A DNA stretch of 64,000 bases from Sutcliffiella horikoshii (GCA_001636495.1 KV440964.1:2992666-3056665), one strand, 5' to 3'. Numbered from the stretch's first letter, positions 31,610-42,470 are shown. Numbers and translations: made by a program. Notes: generated by a model not told the origin, from the sequence alone.

Positions 31610-32902
31610 TTATTCAAAGAATAGTCCGAAGAATTTTTTTACTTTGTTGCCTACTTTTTCTTCTTCGTTAACAGGCTTTCCTTGCTTTCCTTTTTGCTGA
31701 GTTTGTTTTCCACTACGTTGTTTTTCCGGGTATTCACTTGGTGCTGTTGTAGTTTCGATTTTTCTGCCTTGCAGCTTTGCATTTTTATATGCAAATTGGA
31801 TAAGTCCTACTCCTGTTGTATATTGAGGCTCTCTTACGCCAATATAATCTGGAACAGCCTTCCTTACATTATTATTAAGTATCAATTGCGCCAATTCTAG
31901 CACGCCTGGCATGGATACAACTCCGCCAGTTAATACATATCCGCCTGGAATTTCCCGGACACCTAATCTTTTAATCTCATGTTGCACAAGCTCAAAGATT
32001 TCTTCCATTCTTGCTTCAATAATATCAGAAATTTCAAGCTGGCTAAACTGCTGATGCTGATCACTTCCGATTATCGGTACACTGAACACCTCTTCATCGG
32101 AAGCATGGTCATAAAATGCATGTCCATGTTTTTGTTTAATCTTTTCTGCGTCTTCAGTGGATGTGCGCAATCCTATTGAAATGTCCTTTGTGATGTATTC
32201 CCCGCCAACAGGCAGAACACTTGTCGCTTTCAAGAACCCATCTTCAAAAACTGCAACAGTAGTCGATCCACCACCAATATCTACAAGGGCCACACCAAGA
32301 TTACGCTCGTCCTTCGACAATGCGATCGATCCCGATGCAAGAGGCTGCAAGCAGATATCCGTAATTTCCAACCCAGCTTTCTCTACACAACGCAGTAAGT
32401 TATGTAAAACTGTTTTCGATCCTGTAATAATGGTACCTTCCATTTCAAGCCGAACGCCAAGCATCCCTCTCGGATCATTGATTTCATCCAATCCGTCTAC
32501 GATGAACTGCTTGGGAATACAGTCGATAATCTCCCTTTCAGGCGGAATGGAAAAGACCTGTGCTGCATCAATGACGCGTGCTATGTCTTCATCCCCTATT
32601 TCCCTGTTTTCACTTGAAACGGCAACCACCCCATGGCAATCCTGAAGTTGTACATGGTTTCCAGTAACACCAACTACTACTCTATTAATCGGCATTCCTA
32701 CCATTCTCTCCGCTTGTTCGATTGCCTTGTTAATGGAATGAACAGTTTCATCTATGTCTACTATAGATCCTTTTCTTAATCCAGTTGATTTTACATTACC
32801 GACTCCAATAATATTTAAAGTATCATTCACCATTTCCCCAATGATTACTTTAACACTGGATGTACCGATGTCCAAACTGACGTATATTTCATTGCTGTTC
32901 AT
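31610..32902 (-). CDS. ftsA: cell-division actin-like protein FtsA
   Basis: Actin-family ATPase that anchors FtsZ to the membrane. It is 430 residues long with phosphate-1 motif SLDIGTSSVKVIIG near the N-terminus, GVALVDIGGGSTTVAVF, the adenosine motif YVLTGGVVSMPGV, and a C-terminal amphipathic membrane-targeting helix (NKVKKFFGLFFE). The ATG at 32902 follows GAAGGAGGTG. Upstream (32903-33016) there is a -10-like TATAAT at 32973-32968 but no good -35. Confidence 0.96.
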   Translation of the reverse strand: MNSNEIYVSLDIGTSSVKVIIGEMVNDTLNIIGVGNVKSTGLRKGSIVDIDETVHSINKAIEQAERMVGMPINRVVVGVTGNHVQLQDCHGVVAVSSENREIGDEDIARVIDAAQVFSIPPEREIIDCIPKQFIVDGLDEINDPRGMLGVRLEMEGTIITGSKTVLHNLLRCVEKAGLEITDICLQPLASGSIALSKDERNLGVALVDIGGGSTTVAVFEDGFLKATSVLPVGGEYITKDISIGLRTSTEDAEKIKQKHGHAFYDHASDEEVFSVPIIGSDQHQQFSQLEISDIIEARMEEIFELVQHEIKRLGVREIPGGYVLTGGVVSMPGVLELAQLILNNNVRKAVPDYIGVREPQYTTGVGLIQFAYKNAKLQGRKIETTTAPSEYPEKQRSGKQTQQKGKQGKPVNEEEKVGNKVKKFFGLFFE

Positions 32903-33016
32903 TCTATGGCACCTCCTTCTAATCCTAAAAACAACCAATTATTTAAGAACAACATCTGAAAAAACATATTATATTAGAAAGTATTCCACAAATATGATGT
33001 TTTCCCTTTTTTAAAA

Positions 33017-33379
33017 TCATTTTTTTTCGTTTTTTTCTTTAGAAAGTGACCATTTGGATAATAATATCCTTCTTATCACTGCAATGTTTTGGAATAACCT
33101 TACTCCAAAGGCGAAAACAGCAGCTAAATACAAGTCTACACCAAGATGTACGCCTAGAAAAGCTAAACTTGCAGCAAGGAGGATGTTAAAGAAAAAACCT
33201 GATACAAATACTTTATCATCATAATTGTTTTGTAAGTGTGCACGAATTCCACCAAACAACGTATCAAGTGCAGCCAGTACTGCAATCGATAAGTAATTGG
33301 AATATTCGTCAGGCACACGGATCTCTGAATACAGTCCCAAAACAATTCCTATGATCAGTCCCAGGAGAGGAAGCCACAT
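33017..33379 (-). CDS. sbp: small basic membrane protein Sbp
   Basis: A 120-residue DUF1290 protein with three hydrophobic segments and a basic C-terminal tail (KWSLSKEKNEKK). Its position between ylxX and ftsA is conserved in Bacillus; the role is unknown. GAAGGAGGGG precedes the ATG. Confidence 0.9.
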   Translation of the reverse strand: MWLPLLGLIIGIVLGLYSEIRVPDEYSNYLSIAVLAALDTLFGGIRAHLQNNYDDKVFVSGFFFNILLAASLAFLGVHLGVDLYLAAVFAFGVRLFQNIAVIRRILLSKWSLSKEKNEKK

Positions 33380-33381
33380 GG

Positions 33382-34107
33382 TTAGTTCCCCTCCTTCCCA
33401 GCTTTAACCGGTTCCATAAATTTCACACGAATCTGCTCGTCATAAGCAGGGACGGTTACTTGATTGATAGGTGTGGAAACTTCCAAAAGTAAGTTTTCTA
33501 TCGCAAACTCATCCATCGCCCTTGATACCTGCAACCGATTATATAGCTTTGTAGGATCACTCGTAATAACGATGATTTCAAAATTCGCATTAGGTATCCA
33601 AGCATTGTTCACTTTCGTGCGGCCGTTGATTTCCCTTATGACCGTATTGCTGACTACCCGCTGATTTGCGATGCTAATTTCCTCGACACCGTAGGAATTC
33701 AATTCATTAACAAATCTTCTTAGAAGGTCTGCTGAAATATTTTCCTGGGCGTTACCGAGTAACTCTTCATCAAATAAAGGTTTAACTGTCATCTTTATGC
33801 CTGGTCCATTCATTTCCGTTAACCCTGCTTCTTTTTTTAGTTCTACCAAGGTTTCCCGAACGATATTTTCTTTGGACTCTTCTCGTTCTCTGGAATACTC
33901 TTGCAGCATTTTATCGTACTTCCTGATTTCTTGGATTATCTGGGACTGAACTTCCTGTTCACGATTCAAATCGCTTCGAAGCTGCCAAGTATCACGAGTG
34001 TCACGTATTATTGGTTGCTTCACTGTTTGAAATTGGATGGCAATCATCAATCCGACAATAACTGTTATGATTGTAAAACTGAATTTACGTTTGTCCAACT
34101 TGTACAC
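33382..34107 (-). CDS. ylxX: DUF881 membrane-anchored protein YlxX
   Basis: A 241-residue protein with one N-terminal membrane segment (about 10-27), a coiled coil (about 40-90) and an extracytoplasmic DUF881 domain (LRRFVNELNSYGVEEISIANQR). It is paired with a second DUF881 gene just before it. The function is not known; the location suggests the division machinery. The GTG at 34107 has GAGG close by; a TTG three codons later has AGGTG at better spacing and may be the real start. Confidence 0.85.
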   Translation of the reverse strand: MYKLDKRKFSFTIITVIVGLMIAIQFQTVKQPIIRDTRDTWQLRSDLNREQEVQSQIIQEIRKYDKMLQEYSREREESKENIVRETLVELKKEAGLTEMNGPGIKMTVKPLFDEELLGNAQENISADLLRRFVNELNSYGVEEISIANQRVVSNTVIREINGRTKVNNAWIPNANFEIIVITSDPTKLYNRLQVSRAMDEFAIENLLLEVSTPINQVTVPAYDEQIRVKFMEPVKAGKEGN

Positions 34108-34169
34108 CTAACCTCACAATGCATGCAGTAAGCCTTATAGTCACTTTATGGAATTGCTCTCTACAGAGC

Positions 34170-34856
34170 TTATCGAATAACAGGGTCAAGCACTACCAAA
34201 TCCTTTTTCTGGATTTTCACTGTAATATTGTCGGCAATCAACTGGTCCTTCACACCACCAAGGATATTAAGTGCCGGAATCAAAACCTCGGGGTCTCCGA
34301 TGGCGGAAACGACGAAAGGAGCCGGATACTGATTTCCATCGATAGTAATGACAGGACCATTGCAGATAACATAGGAGTCTTTAGTGATTCTTTGTCCATT
34401 GATGGCTATAGCAGCAGCACCTGATATAAATAGCTCGTTCATCACTTTGAATACATGGCTTTCATGAACGATGTAATTATTGATATTCTCTTCCGAAGGG
34501 ACGTAAGAAGCGTCTGCCATCGTTACTTCTACCCCTTCTCCCTGAACTTTGACATTGCCATTGTACATTCTAAGCTTGTCCACATCTTCCACCAGATTAA
34601 ATAGCAGTTGTTCTCCAGCAGCCAGCTCTTCTTCAATGGTTTGTACAGCCTCTTGCTTTTTTTGAAGCTCAAGTTGAAGCTCCAGGTTTCTCTCTTCTGT
34701 TCTGATCAGTGTTTCCCTTATGGCTCGATCACGTTGCCATTGTCTGTCTGTTCCCAAGACTTCTTCCTCTTGTGTAAGTTGATACGAATAAGAGACGATA
34801 AACCCAAGGACTAGACACACGAAAGATAAGACAACATGTTTACCTGTCACTTTCAT
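34170..34856 (-). CDS. ylxW: DUF881 membrane-anchored protein YlxW
   Basis: A 228-residue paralogue of YlxX with the same plan: a short basic N-terminus, one membrane helix, a coiled coil (about 40-95) and a DUF881 domain (VMNELFISGAAAIAINGQR). The ATG at 34856 follows GAGGAAGA and overlaps the end of divIB by 17 bp; the longer frame to 34880 starts with a GTG lacking a ribosome site. Function unknown. Confidence 0.87.
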   Translation of the reverse strand: MKVTGKHVVLSFVCLVLGFIVSYSYQLTQEEEVLGTDRQWQRDRAIRETLIRTEERNLELQLELQKKQEAVQTIEEELAAGEQLLFNLVEDVDKLRMYNGNVKVQGEGVEVTMADASYVPSEENINNYIVHESHVFKVMNELFISGAAAIAINGQRITKDSYVICNGPVITIDGNQYPAPFVVSAIGDPEVLIPALNILGGVKDQLIADNITVKIQKKDLVVLDPVIR

Positions 34857-35631
34857 CTGTTTCTTCCTCTTCCTCTCCACCTGTTTCGTATGGTTTGAAA
34901 AAAGTTCCTACCTCCAAGTTAATGACCCCTTTGACAGCTGGATCCAATTGTTCGACTATGGATGGATAGGCCCCCATCTTGCTCGAAAAGTCTCTGACTG
35001 TTGCACTGACCTCGAATCCATCATTCATAAACATGGTTATGTGATAAGGATCTATCTCGGTCGGCGTGTGATGAATTTCAGAGATGGAATAGATGATGGA
35101 TTCTGGCAGTTTTATCAGTTCCCCGATAAAATTCTCGACCATTTCTCCATTTTTCCAATTTATCATGAGTGGTGCATCGTCAGGCAATGCATCTTCATCA
35201 TCCAACACAGAAAGCATTTTACCGTTTTCCATGACAGGGTAATAATTTCCGTTTTCATATATATAAGCGACCCGTTTATATTCTTCAATGCTGATCTCTA
35301 CACTATTGGGAAACTTCCTCTGAACTTCAACGGCAGAAATTTCTTTATGCTGCTGAATCATTTCAGAAACATTTTTTGCATTGACACGCCAGATGCTTGT
35401 CTCATTCGTAATCTCACTTAACTTAATAATCTCATCTTCTGTCACATGTACATTTCCGTCTACAGATATGCCGGAAACCTTACTGAATGAAGATTGCGAG
35501 TATATAATCAAAAACAAGAAAATGAAAAATAAGGACAGATATATTATCAATCTTCTGTTTGCCTTTTGCTTTCTCTGTTGTTTGATTTTAGGTACACGAT
35601 CTTCCAGCGTCACTACTTTCCCTTTTTCCAT
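34840..35631 (-). CDS. divIB: cell-division protein DivIB/FtsQ
   Basis: A 263-residue bitopic protein: a basic cytoplasmic tail, one membrane segment (about 28-45), a POTRA domain beginning VSGISVDGNVHVTEDEI, a beta domain, and an acidic C-terminal tail rich in Glu. It stabilises FtsL and DivIC at the septum. The ribosome site is distant (GGGGTGAAA, 10 bp). Confidence 0.93.
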   Translation of the reverse strand: MEKGKVVTLEDRVPKIKQQRKQKANRRLIIYLSLFFIFLFLIIYSQSSFSKVSGISVDGNVHVTEDEIIKLSEITNETSIWRVNAKNVSEMIQQHKEISAVEVQRKFPNSVEISIEEYKRVAYIYENGNYYPVMENGKMLSVLDDEDALPDDAPLMINWKNGEMVENFIGELIKLPESIIYSISEIHHTPTEIDPYHITMFMNDGFEVSATVRDFSSKMGAYPSIVEQLDPAVKGVINLEVGTFFKPYETGGEEEEETDESDR

Positions 35632-35699
35632 TTAAAACTATTTCACCCCACCGCGCGCCATTAGGCATCGCTGTTATTATGCCTTGATTTTCTAGCATA

Positions 35700-35708
35700 A
35701 TTATATCA
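35700..35708 (-). promoter_or_regulatory. extended -10 candidate promoter for divIB
   Basis: Minus strand TGATATAAT (35708-35700). The -10 is perfect with an extended TG, but there is no convincing -35. Confidence 0.35.
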
Positions 35709-35739
35709 TATGTGGGGTGAAAAATACGGAAAAAAACTA

Positions 35740-36648
35740 CTATTTTCTTCCTATAATTTCAACTTCGGTTTCAAGTTGAACACCGTTTTCCTCCAGGACG
35801 GTTTTCTTGATAAATTCAATCAAGTCCAATACATCCTGTGCTTTTGCCCCACCGTCATTGACGATGAAATTTGCATGCATATCGGAAACTTTTGCTCCGC
35901 CGATCTTATAGCCCTTAAGCCCTGCCTTTTCAATAAGCTGACCTGCATAATTCGGAAGTGGGTTTCTGAAAATACTTCCTGCACAAGGGTAATTAAAGGG
36001 TTGGGTGTCCCTGCGATAATCTTTATTCTTTTGGAGCAGGGCAACAATCTCCTCCCTGTTTCCTTCTCCTACATTGAGCACTGCTTCAAGGCAGATGCCC
36101 GGCCTTTCTTTTTGAAGGATGGAGGTGCGGTATGAAAACTTTAACTGCTCTGCAGTAAGCCATTCCATTTTTCCATCCTCAAACAGAATATGAGCTTTTT
36201 TCAGAACCTTGGACATATCGGATCCATGAGCGCCTGCGTTCATATAGACCGCGCCTCCAACAGTTCCTGGTATGCCTGCAGCAAACTCAAGATTTGAAAG
36301 GCCTTTTTTACTGATGATGGTTACAAGCTTTATCAAGGAATAGCCGCCACCAACATGGACTTCGCTCCCTTTCAACTCCATATGGTCCATTCCAGCTCCC
36401 AGCTTAATGACGACACCCTCAATTCCAAGGTCTGATACCAAGAGATTGGATCCACGTCCGATAGCTGTCCATTTCACATTATGACTATTGATGATCTTCA
36501 TCGTTTCCTGGAGTTTTTCTAGGCTCTTCGGTTCCACAAGTACATCAGCGGGTCCACCGATTTTCATGGTCGTGTGATTCGCCAATGGTTCATTTGATAA
36601 AACTTTACCTACCTCTTGTTCCTTTAATTCCTTTACTAACTGTTCCAA
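35740..36648 (-). CDS. murB: UDP-N-acetylenolpyruvoylglucosamine reductase
   Basis: FAD enzyme reducing the enolpyruvyl group to make UDP-MurNAc. The 302 residues have the FAD-binding [13 protein letters not shown] and [11 protein letters not shown], the central [19 protein letters not shown], and the catalytic serine region CAGSIFRNP. The start is TTG at 36648 with AGGAGG upstream. It is preceded by a 455-bp gene-free gap where murG is found in B. subtilis. Confidence 0.95.
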   Translation of the reverse strand: MEQLVKELKEQEVGKVLSNEPLANHTTMKIGGPADVLVEPKSLEKLQETMKIINSHNVKWTAIGRGSNLLVSDLGIEGVVIKLGAGMDHMELKGSEVHVGGGYSLIKLVTIISKKGLSNLEFAAGIPGTVGGAVYMNAGAHGSDMSKVLKKAHILFEDGKMEWLTAEQLKFSYRTSILQKERPGICLEAVLNVGEGNREEIVALLQKNKDYRRDTQPFNYPCAGSIFRNPLPNYAGQLIEKAGLKGYKIGGAKVSDMHANFIVNDGGAKAQDVLDLIEFIKKTVLEENGVQLETEVEIIGRK

Positions 36649-37103
36649 TATAAAATCCTCCTAAATCCACGTTCATATAACAATTTTCATAACCTTTAAA
36701 AGTAGGAAATTAAGACTTAGTTTCACATGGATATGAGTCGGTCACTGATATTACCTATAATATGCACGTTGAATAATAACGGTACACCAGCCTATCATAT
36801 CCGTTTGATTATAAAAGTCGATTCATGACAAATATGTAATTATATAAAAAAGGACTATATTTATATACCCTATTGTACCTAGATCCTAAACCCGCTTTTG
36901 TCATTATGTCATATTTTCTTCTGCTGAAAATCCCTGTTATGAAATACACTGTACCAATATTAATCGCACAATACTTTAATAGTATATCCCTTGTTAAAGA
37001 TGTGCAACGAATATTAGTTATTGTAATGAAATTTTTATTTTTTGTCACATTATGTCCTGTAATGTAATAGAAAGCCGATCCCGGGACACCGGAATCGGCT
37101 TTT
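36649..37103. other. 455-bp gene-free gap where murG is expected
   Basis: AT-rich sequence between spoVE and murB with no coding signal in either direction and no trace I can see of MurG motifs. It contains the hairpin at 37072-37100 after spoVE. A weak candidate sigma-A promoter for murB is TCGACT (36821-36816), 16 bp, TATGAT (36799-36794). Confidence 0.7.
37072..37100 (-). terminator. hairpin after spoVE
   Basis: Stem AGCCGATTCCGG with CCGGGATCGGCT (one G-U pair) directly after the spoVE stop. The U run on the minus strand is short. Confidence 0.6.
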
Positions 37104-38204
37104 CTAATATTTCGCATATCTACTTATGTTCAATAGAATACCAACAGCAAGCAACATCAGTGTCAAGGATGAACCGCCGTAGCTAAGAAAAGGCAAAGTA
37201 ATACCTGTAACAGGCATAAGTCCGGTTACCACGCCTACGTTGATGATAACTTGAATGGCAATCATCGCTATAATTCCTACCGCTAAAAAGCTTCCATACA
37301 AATCTGGAGCACCCAATGCAATCCTAATCCCTCTCCATAGAAGCAGCGCGAAAAGAAGTACAACGAACGAACCGCCGATAAAGCCAAGTTCCTCTGCTAG
37401 GATGGCGAAAATGAAATCCGTCTGCGGCTCTGGTAAATAGAAGAACTTTTGTCTGCTTTGACCAAGCCCGAGGCCCAAAAGCCCTCCCGGACCTATTGCA
37501 TAAAGGGATTGAATGATCTGAAATCCACTTCCTAAAGGATCTTCCCAAGGATTTAAGAATGAGGTGATCCGCTTGATACGATATGGTGCAGATAAAACAA
37601 GAACAACGAACCCTGCTACCCCTATAAGTCCAAGACCAACAAAATGACTGATCCTTGCTCCGGCGACATAAATCATGACGATGCAAGTTCCGACCATTAC
37701 GGTTCCCGTTCCAAGGTCGGGTTGCAACATAATCATCCCGAATGCTAAAAAGACAAGCGAAAGGCTTGGAACCAACCCTTTTTTAAATGAAGTAATCTTT
37801 TTTTGATTTTCACTTAAATATTTGGCAAGAAAAGCAATCATGGCTATCTTCATAAACTCCGAGGGCTGTACAGAGAAGGCTCCTACACCAATCCAGCTTC
37901 GTGAACCATTACGTTCCATCCCTATCCCTGGTATCAATACAATGACCAAAAGAAAGAAGCAAACAAGAATGATAAGCTTGGCCCATGTTCTCCATGTCCA
38001 ATAGTCGACATTCATGATAAAGAACATCGCGACTACACCCAACCCTGCAAAAAGCAGCTGCCTTTTGGCAAAGAAGAAAGTGTCCTGGAACTTGTAATCT
38101 GCCCATACCGCACTCGCACTGTACACCATGATAAGCCCGACCGCGAGCAGTGTCAGGGTGGTTAATATTAATATTATGTCCGGAGTCGATCGCTTATTTG
38201 CCAA
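37104..38204 (-). CDS. spoVE: SEDS-family peptidoglycan polymerase SpoVE
   Basis: A 366-residue integral membrane protein of the FtsW/RodA/SpoVE family with about ten helices. It has the family blocks QPSEFMKIAMI, LQPDLGTG, FLPEPQTDFIFA-type loop (YLPEPQTDFIF) and LPFLSYGGSS. In spore formers the copy next to murD and murB works with SpoVD to make spore cortex. The TTG at 38204 follows GAGGTG. It could be called ftsW by similarity, but gene context favours spoVE. Confidence 0.9.
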   Translation of the reverse strand: MANKRSTPDIILILTTLTLLAVGLIMVYSASAVWADYKFQDTFFFAKRQLLFAGLGVVAMFFIMNVDYWTWRTWAKLIILVCFFLLVIVLIPGIGMERNGSRSWIGVGAFSVQPSEFMKIAMIAFLAKYLSENQKKITSFKKGLVPSLSLVFLAFGMIMLQPDLGTGTVMVGTCIVMIYVAGARISHFVGLGLIGVAGFVVLVLSAPYRIKRITSFLNPWEDPLGSGFQIIQSLYAIGPGGLLGLGLGQSRQKFFYLPEPQTDFIFAILAEELGFIGGSFVVLLFALLLWRGIRIALGAPDLYGSFLAVGIIAMIAIQVIINVGVVTGLMPVTGITLPFLSYGGSSLTLMLLAVGILLNISRYAKY

Positions 38205-38276
38205 CGTGAAACACCTCTACTACTAATATTAGGGCAGATAGATGTGCACGTATTGCCTACACTCTCATGTATTAGC

Positions 38277-38340
38277 CAAAAAAGGCTTTGTCCGTATGCT
38301 TCCCTCCCAATTGGAGAGGAAGCTATCAGAACAAAGCCTC
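38277..38340 (-). terminator. terminator between murD and spoVE
   Basis: Long stem on the minus strand beginning AGGCTTTGT (38339) and ending ACAAAGCCT, with a second paired segment AGCTTCCTCTCC / GGGAGGGAAGC, followed by six U. It isolates spoVE from murD transcription. Confidence 0.85.
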
Positions 38341-38360
38341 TTGAACATGTGGCCAAGCCC

Positions 38361-39710
38361 TTATTTAAGCTTATGCACGGCGTCTATAAAAATGTCTCCT
38401 CGTTGCTCAAATGTTTTATATTGATCCCAGCTCGCACAAGCCGGTGACAATAGAATTACATCTCCGCTTTCAGACATTTCGTAAGCCACCGGAACGGCTT
38501 TTTCCACATTATCGACATGTTTTATTTGTTTTATTCCAGCTGAAGTTGCTGTTCTTTTTAATTTTTCCGCTGTTTCCCCAAAGGTCACAAGCATTTTCAC
38601 ATTTGCAAGGTATGAAAGGAGATCATCAAATTCATTTCCTCGATCAAGCCCGCCAGCAAGCAAAATGACATTATCCTCAAAAGCTGAAAGAGCTTTTTGG
38701 GTGGCCAAGATATTAGTTGCTTTTGAATCATTATAAAAACGGCGGCCTTCCAAATCGCAAATGAATTGCAACCTGTGTTTTACACCCGAAAAGCTTGAGA
38801 GCACTTTTTTGATGGCTTCATTACTGGTACCTAGAAGCTTTACTGCAGCAATTGCAGCCAAAATGTTTTCCAGATTATGTTTTCCTGGAAGTACAATCTC
38901 CTCAATGGACATCACTTTCTCGTCTTTAAAGCAGACAAAGCCATCTTCCAAATAGGCCCCCTCCACTTTTGTGGTTGTGGAAAACGGCACAAGCGCCGGG
39001 CATATCCCTTCAGCAAGCTTCATGACTTGAGGGTCATCCGCATTAACGATTGCAAAGTCCTCACTTGTTTGATTCTTAAAAATTCTTGCTTTCGCGTTGG
39101 CATACTCATCTAACGTGCCGTGATAATCCAGGTGGGCTTCGAAAATGTTCAGCAGAACGGAAATGTGAGGTCTGAACGTTTCAATCCCCATCAATTGAAA
39201 AGATGAAAGTTCTGTAACCATTACATTCGTTTCTGATGCATCCTGTGCCACTTCGACTGATACTTTTCCTATATTCCCCGCAATAAGGGGCGATTTTTCA
39301 TCCACGGAAAGCATTTCATCAATCAGTGTAGTAGTGGTCGTTTTCCCATTAGAGCCGGTAATTCCGATAAACGGCGCCTCACTAATCTGATAGGCAAGCT
39401 CCACTTCCGTTAAGACAGATATGCCTTTTTGTAAAGCCAGCTCCACTAATGGATTGCTATAGGGGATACCAGGATTTTTAAACACAACATCTATTCTTTT
39501 ATCAAAGATACTTGCAGGGTGTCCTCCGCATACAACTTCCATTCCCTTGGATTGAAGATACTGAGCCTGCTCGTTTCCTTCCAACGGGCTTCTATCATTC
39601 ACAATCACATTCGCACCTAATTTATGTAACAGATCAGCTGTTGCCGTTCCACTTTTGGCTAATCCTAGTACCAGAACGTTTTTTTCTTTGTAATGGTTGA
39701 TTTGTCTCAT
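38361..39710 (-). CDS. murD: UDP-N-acetylmuramoylalanine--D-glutamate ligase
   Basis: Adds D-glutamate to UDP-MurNAc-L-Ala. The 449 residues show an N-terminal UDP-binding loop ([10 protein letters not shown]), the ATP motif [24 protein letters not shown] and the C-terminal NDSKATN and [11 protein letters not shown] blocks. The ATG follows GAGGTGTGG and lies one base from the mraY stop. Confidence 0.96.
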   Translation of the reverse strand: MRQINHYKEKNVLVLGLAKSGTATADLLHKLGANVIVNDRSPLEGNEQAQYLQSKGMEVVCGGHPASIFDKRIDVVFKNPGIPYSNPLVELALQKGISVLTEVELAYQISEAPFIGITGSNGKTTTTTLIDEMLSVDEKSPLIAGNIGKVSVEVAQDASETNVMVTELSSFQLMGIETFRPHISVLLNIFEAHLDYHGTLDEYANAKARIFKNQTSEDFAIVNADDPQVMKLAEGICPALVPFSTTTKVEGAYLEDGFVCFKDEKVMSIEEIVLPGKHNLENILAAIAAVKLLGTSNEAIKKVLSSFSGVKHRLQFICDLEGRRFYNDSKATNILATQKALSAFEDNVILLAGGLDRGNEFDDLLSYLANVKMLVTFGETAEKLKRTATSAGIKQIKHVDNVEKAVPVAYEMSESGDVILLSPACASWDQYKTFEQRGDIFIDAVHKLK

Positions 39711-39711
39711 A

Positions 39712-40686
39712 TTAGATCCACACCTCTAAATAGATTCCCAGCATTGCACATAATAATCCAACCGTCCAAAATGTTACAACAACACGCCATTCCGACCAGC
39801 CGACAAGTTCATAGTGATGATGGAGCGGACTCATCTTAAAGACCCTTCTACCTGTCGCTTTAAAAGATATAACTTGAATGATAACGGAAAGTGTCTCGAT
39901 GACAAAAACTCCACCGATAATGATTAAAATGATTTCCAATTTCAACAGGACCGCTACCGTTGCAATGGCCCCACCAAGTGCCAAGGAACCTGTATCTCCC
40001 ATAAATACTTTTGCGGGATGCGCATTAAACACAAGAAACCCTAACAGAGAGCCTACTACCGCTACAGCAAAGATCGAAACTTCAAATTGAGATTGGAACC
40101 AAGCAAGGACGGCAAATGCCCCGAAAGCAACCGCTGCTGTACCTGATACCAAGCCATCCAGTCCATCCGTCAAGTTGACGGCATTAGAGAAACCAACCAA
40201 CCAGAAAATTAGAAAAAGAACATAGAAGAATCCTAATTCAATAGAGATGCTTGTTCCCGGAATACTTACCGCAGTGGAAAATTCAAATTGGACAAAAACA
40301 AAATAAAAGACTACTGCAATTACAATTTGCCCAATCAATTTCTGTAAAGAAGTCAATCCAAGATTCCTTTTCAATACTACCTTGATAAAGTCATCCAGAA
40401 AACCTAGCAGACCGTACCCTACCATTACAAACAGTAGCAAGTAAGTTTCCACGGAAGCCTCTGCGAACTGTCCTGTGATAACAAGTGTGGTGATTGATAC
40501 AGAAAGTAGGATCATGATTCCACCCATTGTTGGTGTACCCGTTTTCTTTTGATGGGATTGCGGGCCTTCTTCTCTGATACTTTGACCGAACTTCAGTCTG
40601 CGCAGGAAGGGAATAAATATTGGTGATACTAATACAGTAATTAAAAAAGACATAACGATAGCAAATAAAACAACCTGTTGTTCCAT
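39712..40686 (-). CDS. mraY: phospho-MurNAc-pentapeptide transferase
   Basis: Membrane enzyme forming lipid I from UDP-MurNAc-pentapeptide and undecaprenyl phosphate. The 324 residues have about ten helices with the catalytic aspartates in [22 protein letters not shown] and the HHHYE motif. The ATG at 40686 follows GAGGAGGG; the longer open frame is not used. Confidence 0.96.
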   Translation of the reverse strand: MEQQVVLFAIVMSFLITVLVSPIFIPFLRRLKFGQSIREEGPQSHQKKTGTPTMGGIMILLSVSITTLVITGQFAEASVETYLLLFVMVGYGLLGFLDDFIKVVLKRNLGLTSLQKLIGQIVIAVVFYFVFVQFEFSTAVSIPGTSISIELGFFYVLFLIFWLVGFSNAVNLTDGLDGLVSGTAAVAFGAFAVLAWFQSQFEVSIFAVAVVGSLLGFLVFNAHPAKVFMGDTGSLALGGAIATVAVLLKLEIILIIIGGVFVIETLSVIIQVISFKATGRRVFKMSPLHHHYELVGWSEWRVVVTFWTVGLLCAMLGIYLEVWI

Positions 40687-41000
40687 CGTTATTCCCTCCT
40701 CTCTTGATTTCATGATTATAGGTATTATCACAAACCAAACATGAACTCTTCTACCTTCCGAGTCCTTAAGTTGGAGGATGATAATACCTTTGAATTAGAT
40801 TTTGGGTTTCTTTTTGCTAAGAAAAATAAAAGATATACCAAAAGTAAATTTTAGCGGTTTTTCACTCACATGAAAATACTTTTTTTCATCTTTTTGATTT
40901 TTCTTTTGAAAACAAAACTTTTTCAGTGAATGTTACTCATTATCTGGGATATCAGGTGACTATGGAATTAGATACAACTATCGATGCACACCTTTACAGT
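40687..41000. other. 314-bp mraY-murE gap with an 11-bp inverted repeat
   Basis: Carries AGGTATTATCA (40720-40730) and its perfect inverse TGATAATACCT (40779-40789), 48 bp apart, just upstream of mraY. A TATAAT -10 on the minus strand (40720-40715) touches the proximal arm, so the repeat could be an operator or RNA stem. The rest is AT-rich with no gene. In B. subtilis murE and mraY are much closer. Confidence 0.5.
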
Positions 41001-42470
41001 CTATGAGCTCATTTTTGTGTGTATGGCTTCCAATGCTATTTTTCTATCATCAAATTCAAGTACCCTGTCTCCGATAACCTGGTAGGTTTCATGGCCCTTT
41101 CCGGCAATCAGGACAACATCGCCCGTTTTTGCCAGTTCAATTGCCTTGTAAATGGCCTTTCGTCGATCTTCCACAATTTCGAAAGGACGATCGGAGACTC
41201 CCGATTTCATGTCATTGAAGATCTGTTCAGGATCTTCTGAGCGCGGGTTATCAGAGGTGAAAATGACTTTGTGGGCATGATTCAACGCGACGGCCGCCAT
41301 CAATGGGCGTTTCGTCCGGTCCCTATCACCACCACAACCGACTATACAATAGATTTCGTTCTGTGAAAGCTGTTTGGTAGTCTTCAACACATTTTCCAAA
41401 CTATCTGGCGTATGGGCATAATCCACTATGACCGTAAAGTCCTGCCCCCCTTCGATAGCTTCGAACCTTCCCGGGACACCGGATATCCGTTCCACTACCG
41501 GAATAATGGTCTCCATTGGGATATTAGACACATAACTTGCACTTATGGCAGCTAGAACATTATACACACTGAATTGTCCCACCAGCTTCAATTGGACGGG
41601 AATGCATTTATTATCATATACCAAATCAAAGGAAGTTCCCTTTGCGGTTGTTACCACATTCATGGCCATAATATCGCTTTTTTCGTTAATACCATACGTA
41701 ATAACCTGAGCTGCTGTTGCGCGCTTGAAGAAGTCACTCGAAGAATCATCAGCGTTCAATACTGCATACTTTGGTTTGGTAAGGTTATAGGAATTTCCTA
41801 AAGAAGAGAACAGCAAGGATTTGGCATACTGGTATTCTTCCATTGTTTTATGATAATCCAAATGGTCCTGTGTGAGGTTGGTAAATACCGCTACATCAAA
41901 GTCACAACCAAACACCCTTCCCATATGAAGGGCATGGGAGGAGACTTCCATGACCACCGTGTCCACCTTGCCATCCACCATTTGGTGAAAGGATTCCTGG
42001 AGGGTCAATGCATCAGGAGTTGTATTTTTTACAGGGTATGTCTCGTTACCGATTTTCATATAGATTGTGCCAATCATCCCGGTTTTCTGCTGGTGACTCT
42101 GAAAAATAGATTCTATGATGTGCGTTGTAGTGGTCTTCCCATTTGTCCCAGTGACACCAATCAAATGAAGTTTATGAGTAGGCTGATCGTAGAAGACATC
42201 CGCCAGAATCGCCATCGCCCTCATTGTATCCGGTACCACTATCACCGGAACAAGGAGATTCATTGGTTTTTCGGAAATGACCGCCACGGCACCTTTGGCT
42301 ACAGCTTCCTTAGCAAATTGATGCCCATCTACCGTGTACCCTTTGATACAAAAAAATAAACTCCCTTTGATGACTTTACGGGAATCCATGACAATCGAAG
42401 ATATTTCCGGATCATATTCAGAGGATACTTCAAATCGATGAAGATTTTGTATAAGTTGCTGAAGTTTCAT
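41001..42470 (-). CDS. murE: UDP-MurNAc-tripeptide synthetase (meso-DAP adding)
   Basis: Adds the third stem-peptide residue. It is 489 residues long with [15 protein letters not shown], the ATP motif [19 protein letters not shown] and the specificity motif DNPR (SDNPRSEDP), which indicates meso-diaminopimelate rather than lysine. The ATG at 42470 follows AAAGGGG. Confidence 0.96.
   Translation of the reverse strand: MKLQQLIQNLHRFEVSSEYDPEISSIVMDSRKVIKGSLFFCIKGYTVDGHQFAKEAVAKGAVAVISEKPMNLLVPVIVVPDTMRAMAILADVFYDQPTHKLHLIGVTGTNGKTTTTHIIESIFQSHQQKTGMIGTIYMKIGNETYPVKNTTPDALTLQESFHQMVDGKVDTVVMEVSSHALHMGRVFGCDFDVAVFTNLTQDHLDYHKTMEEYQYAKSLLFSSLGNSYNLTKPKYAVLNADDSSSDFFKRATAAQVITYGINEKSDIMAMNVVTTAKGTSFDLVYDNKCIPVQLKLVGQFSVYNVLAAISASYVSNIPMETIIPVVERISGVPGRFEAIEGGQDFTVIVDYAHTPDSLENVLKTTKQLSQNEIYCIVGCGGDRDRTKRPLMAAVALNHAHKVIFTSDNPRSEDPEQIFNDMKSGVSDRPFEIVEDRRKAIYKAIELAKTGDVVLIAGKGHETYQVIGDRVLEFDDRKIALEAIHTKMSS

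Noticed and set aside
36809-37117. Minus-strand 102-codon frame in the spoVE-murB gap as a possible murG remnant
   Set aside because: It overlaps the end of spoVE, has no ribosome site, and shows no MurG motifs or protein-like composition.
41850-42359. Plus-strand 169-codon frame inside murE
   Set aside because: Antisense shadow of murE; the composition is rich in His and Cys as expected for a complement frame.
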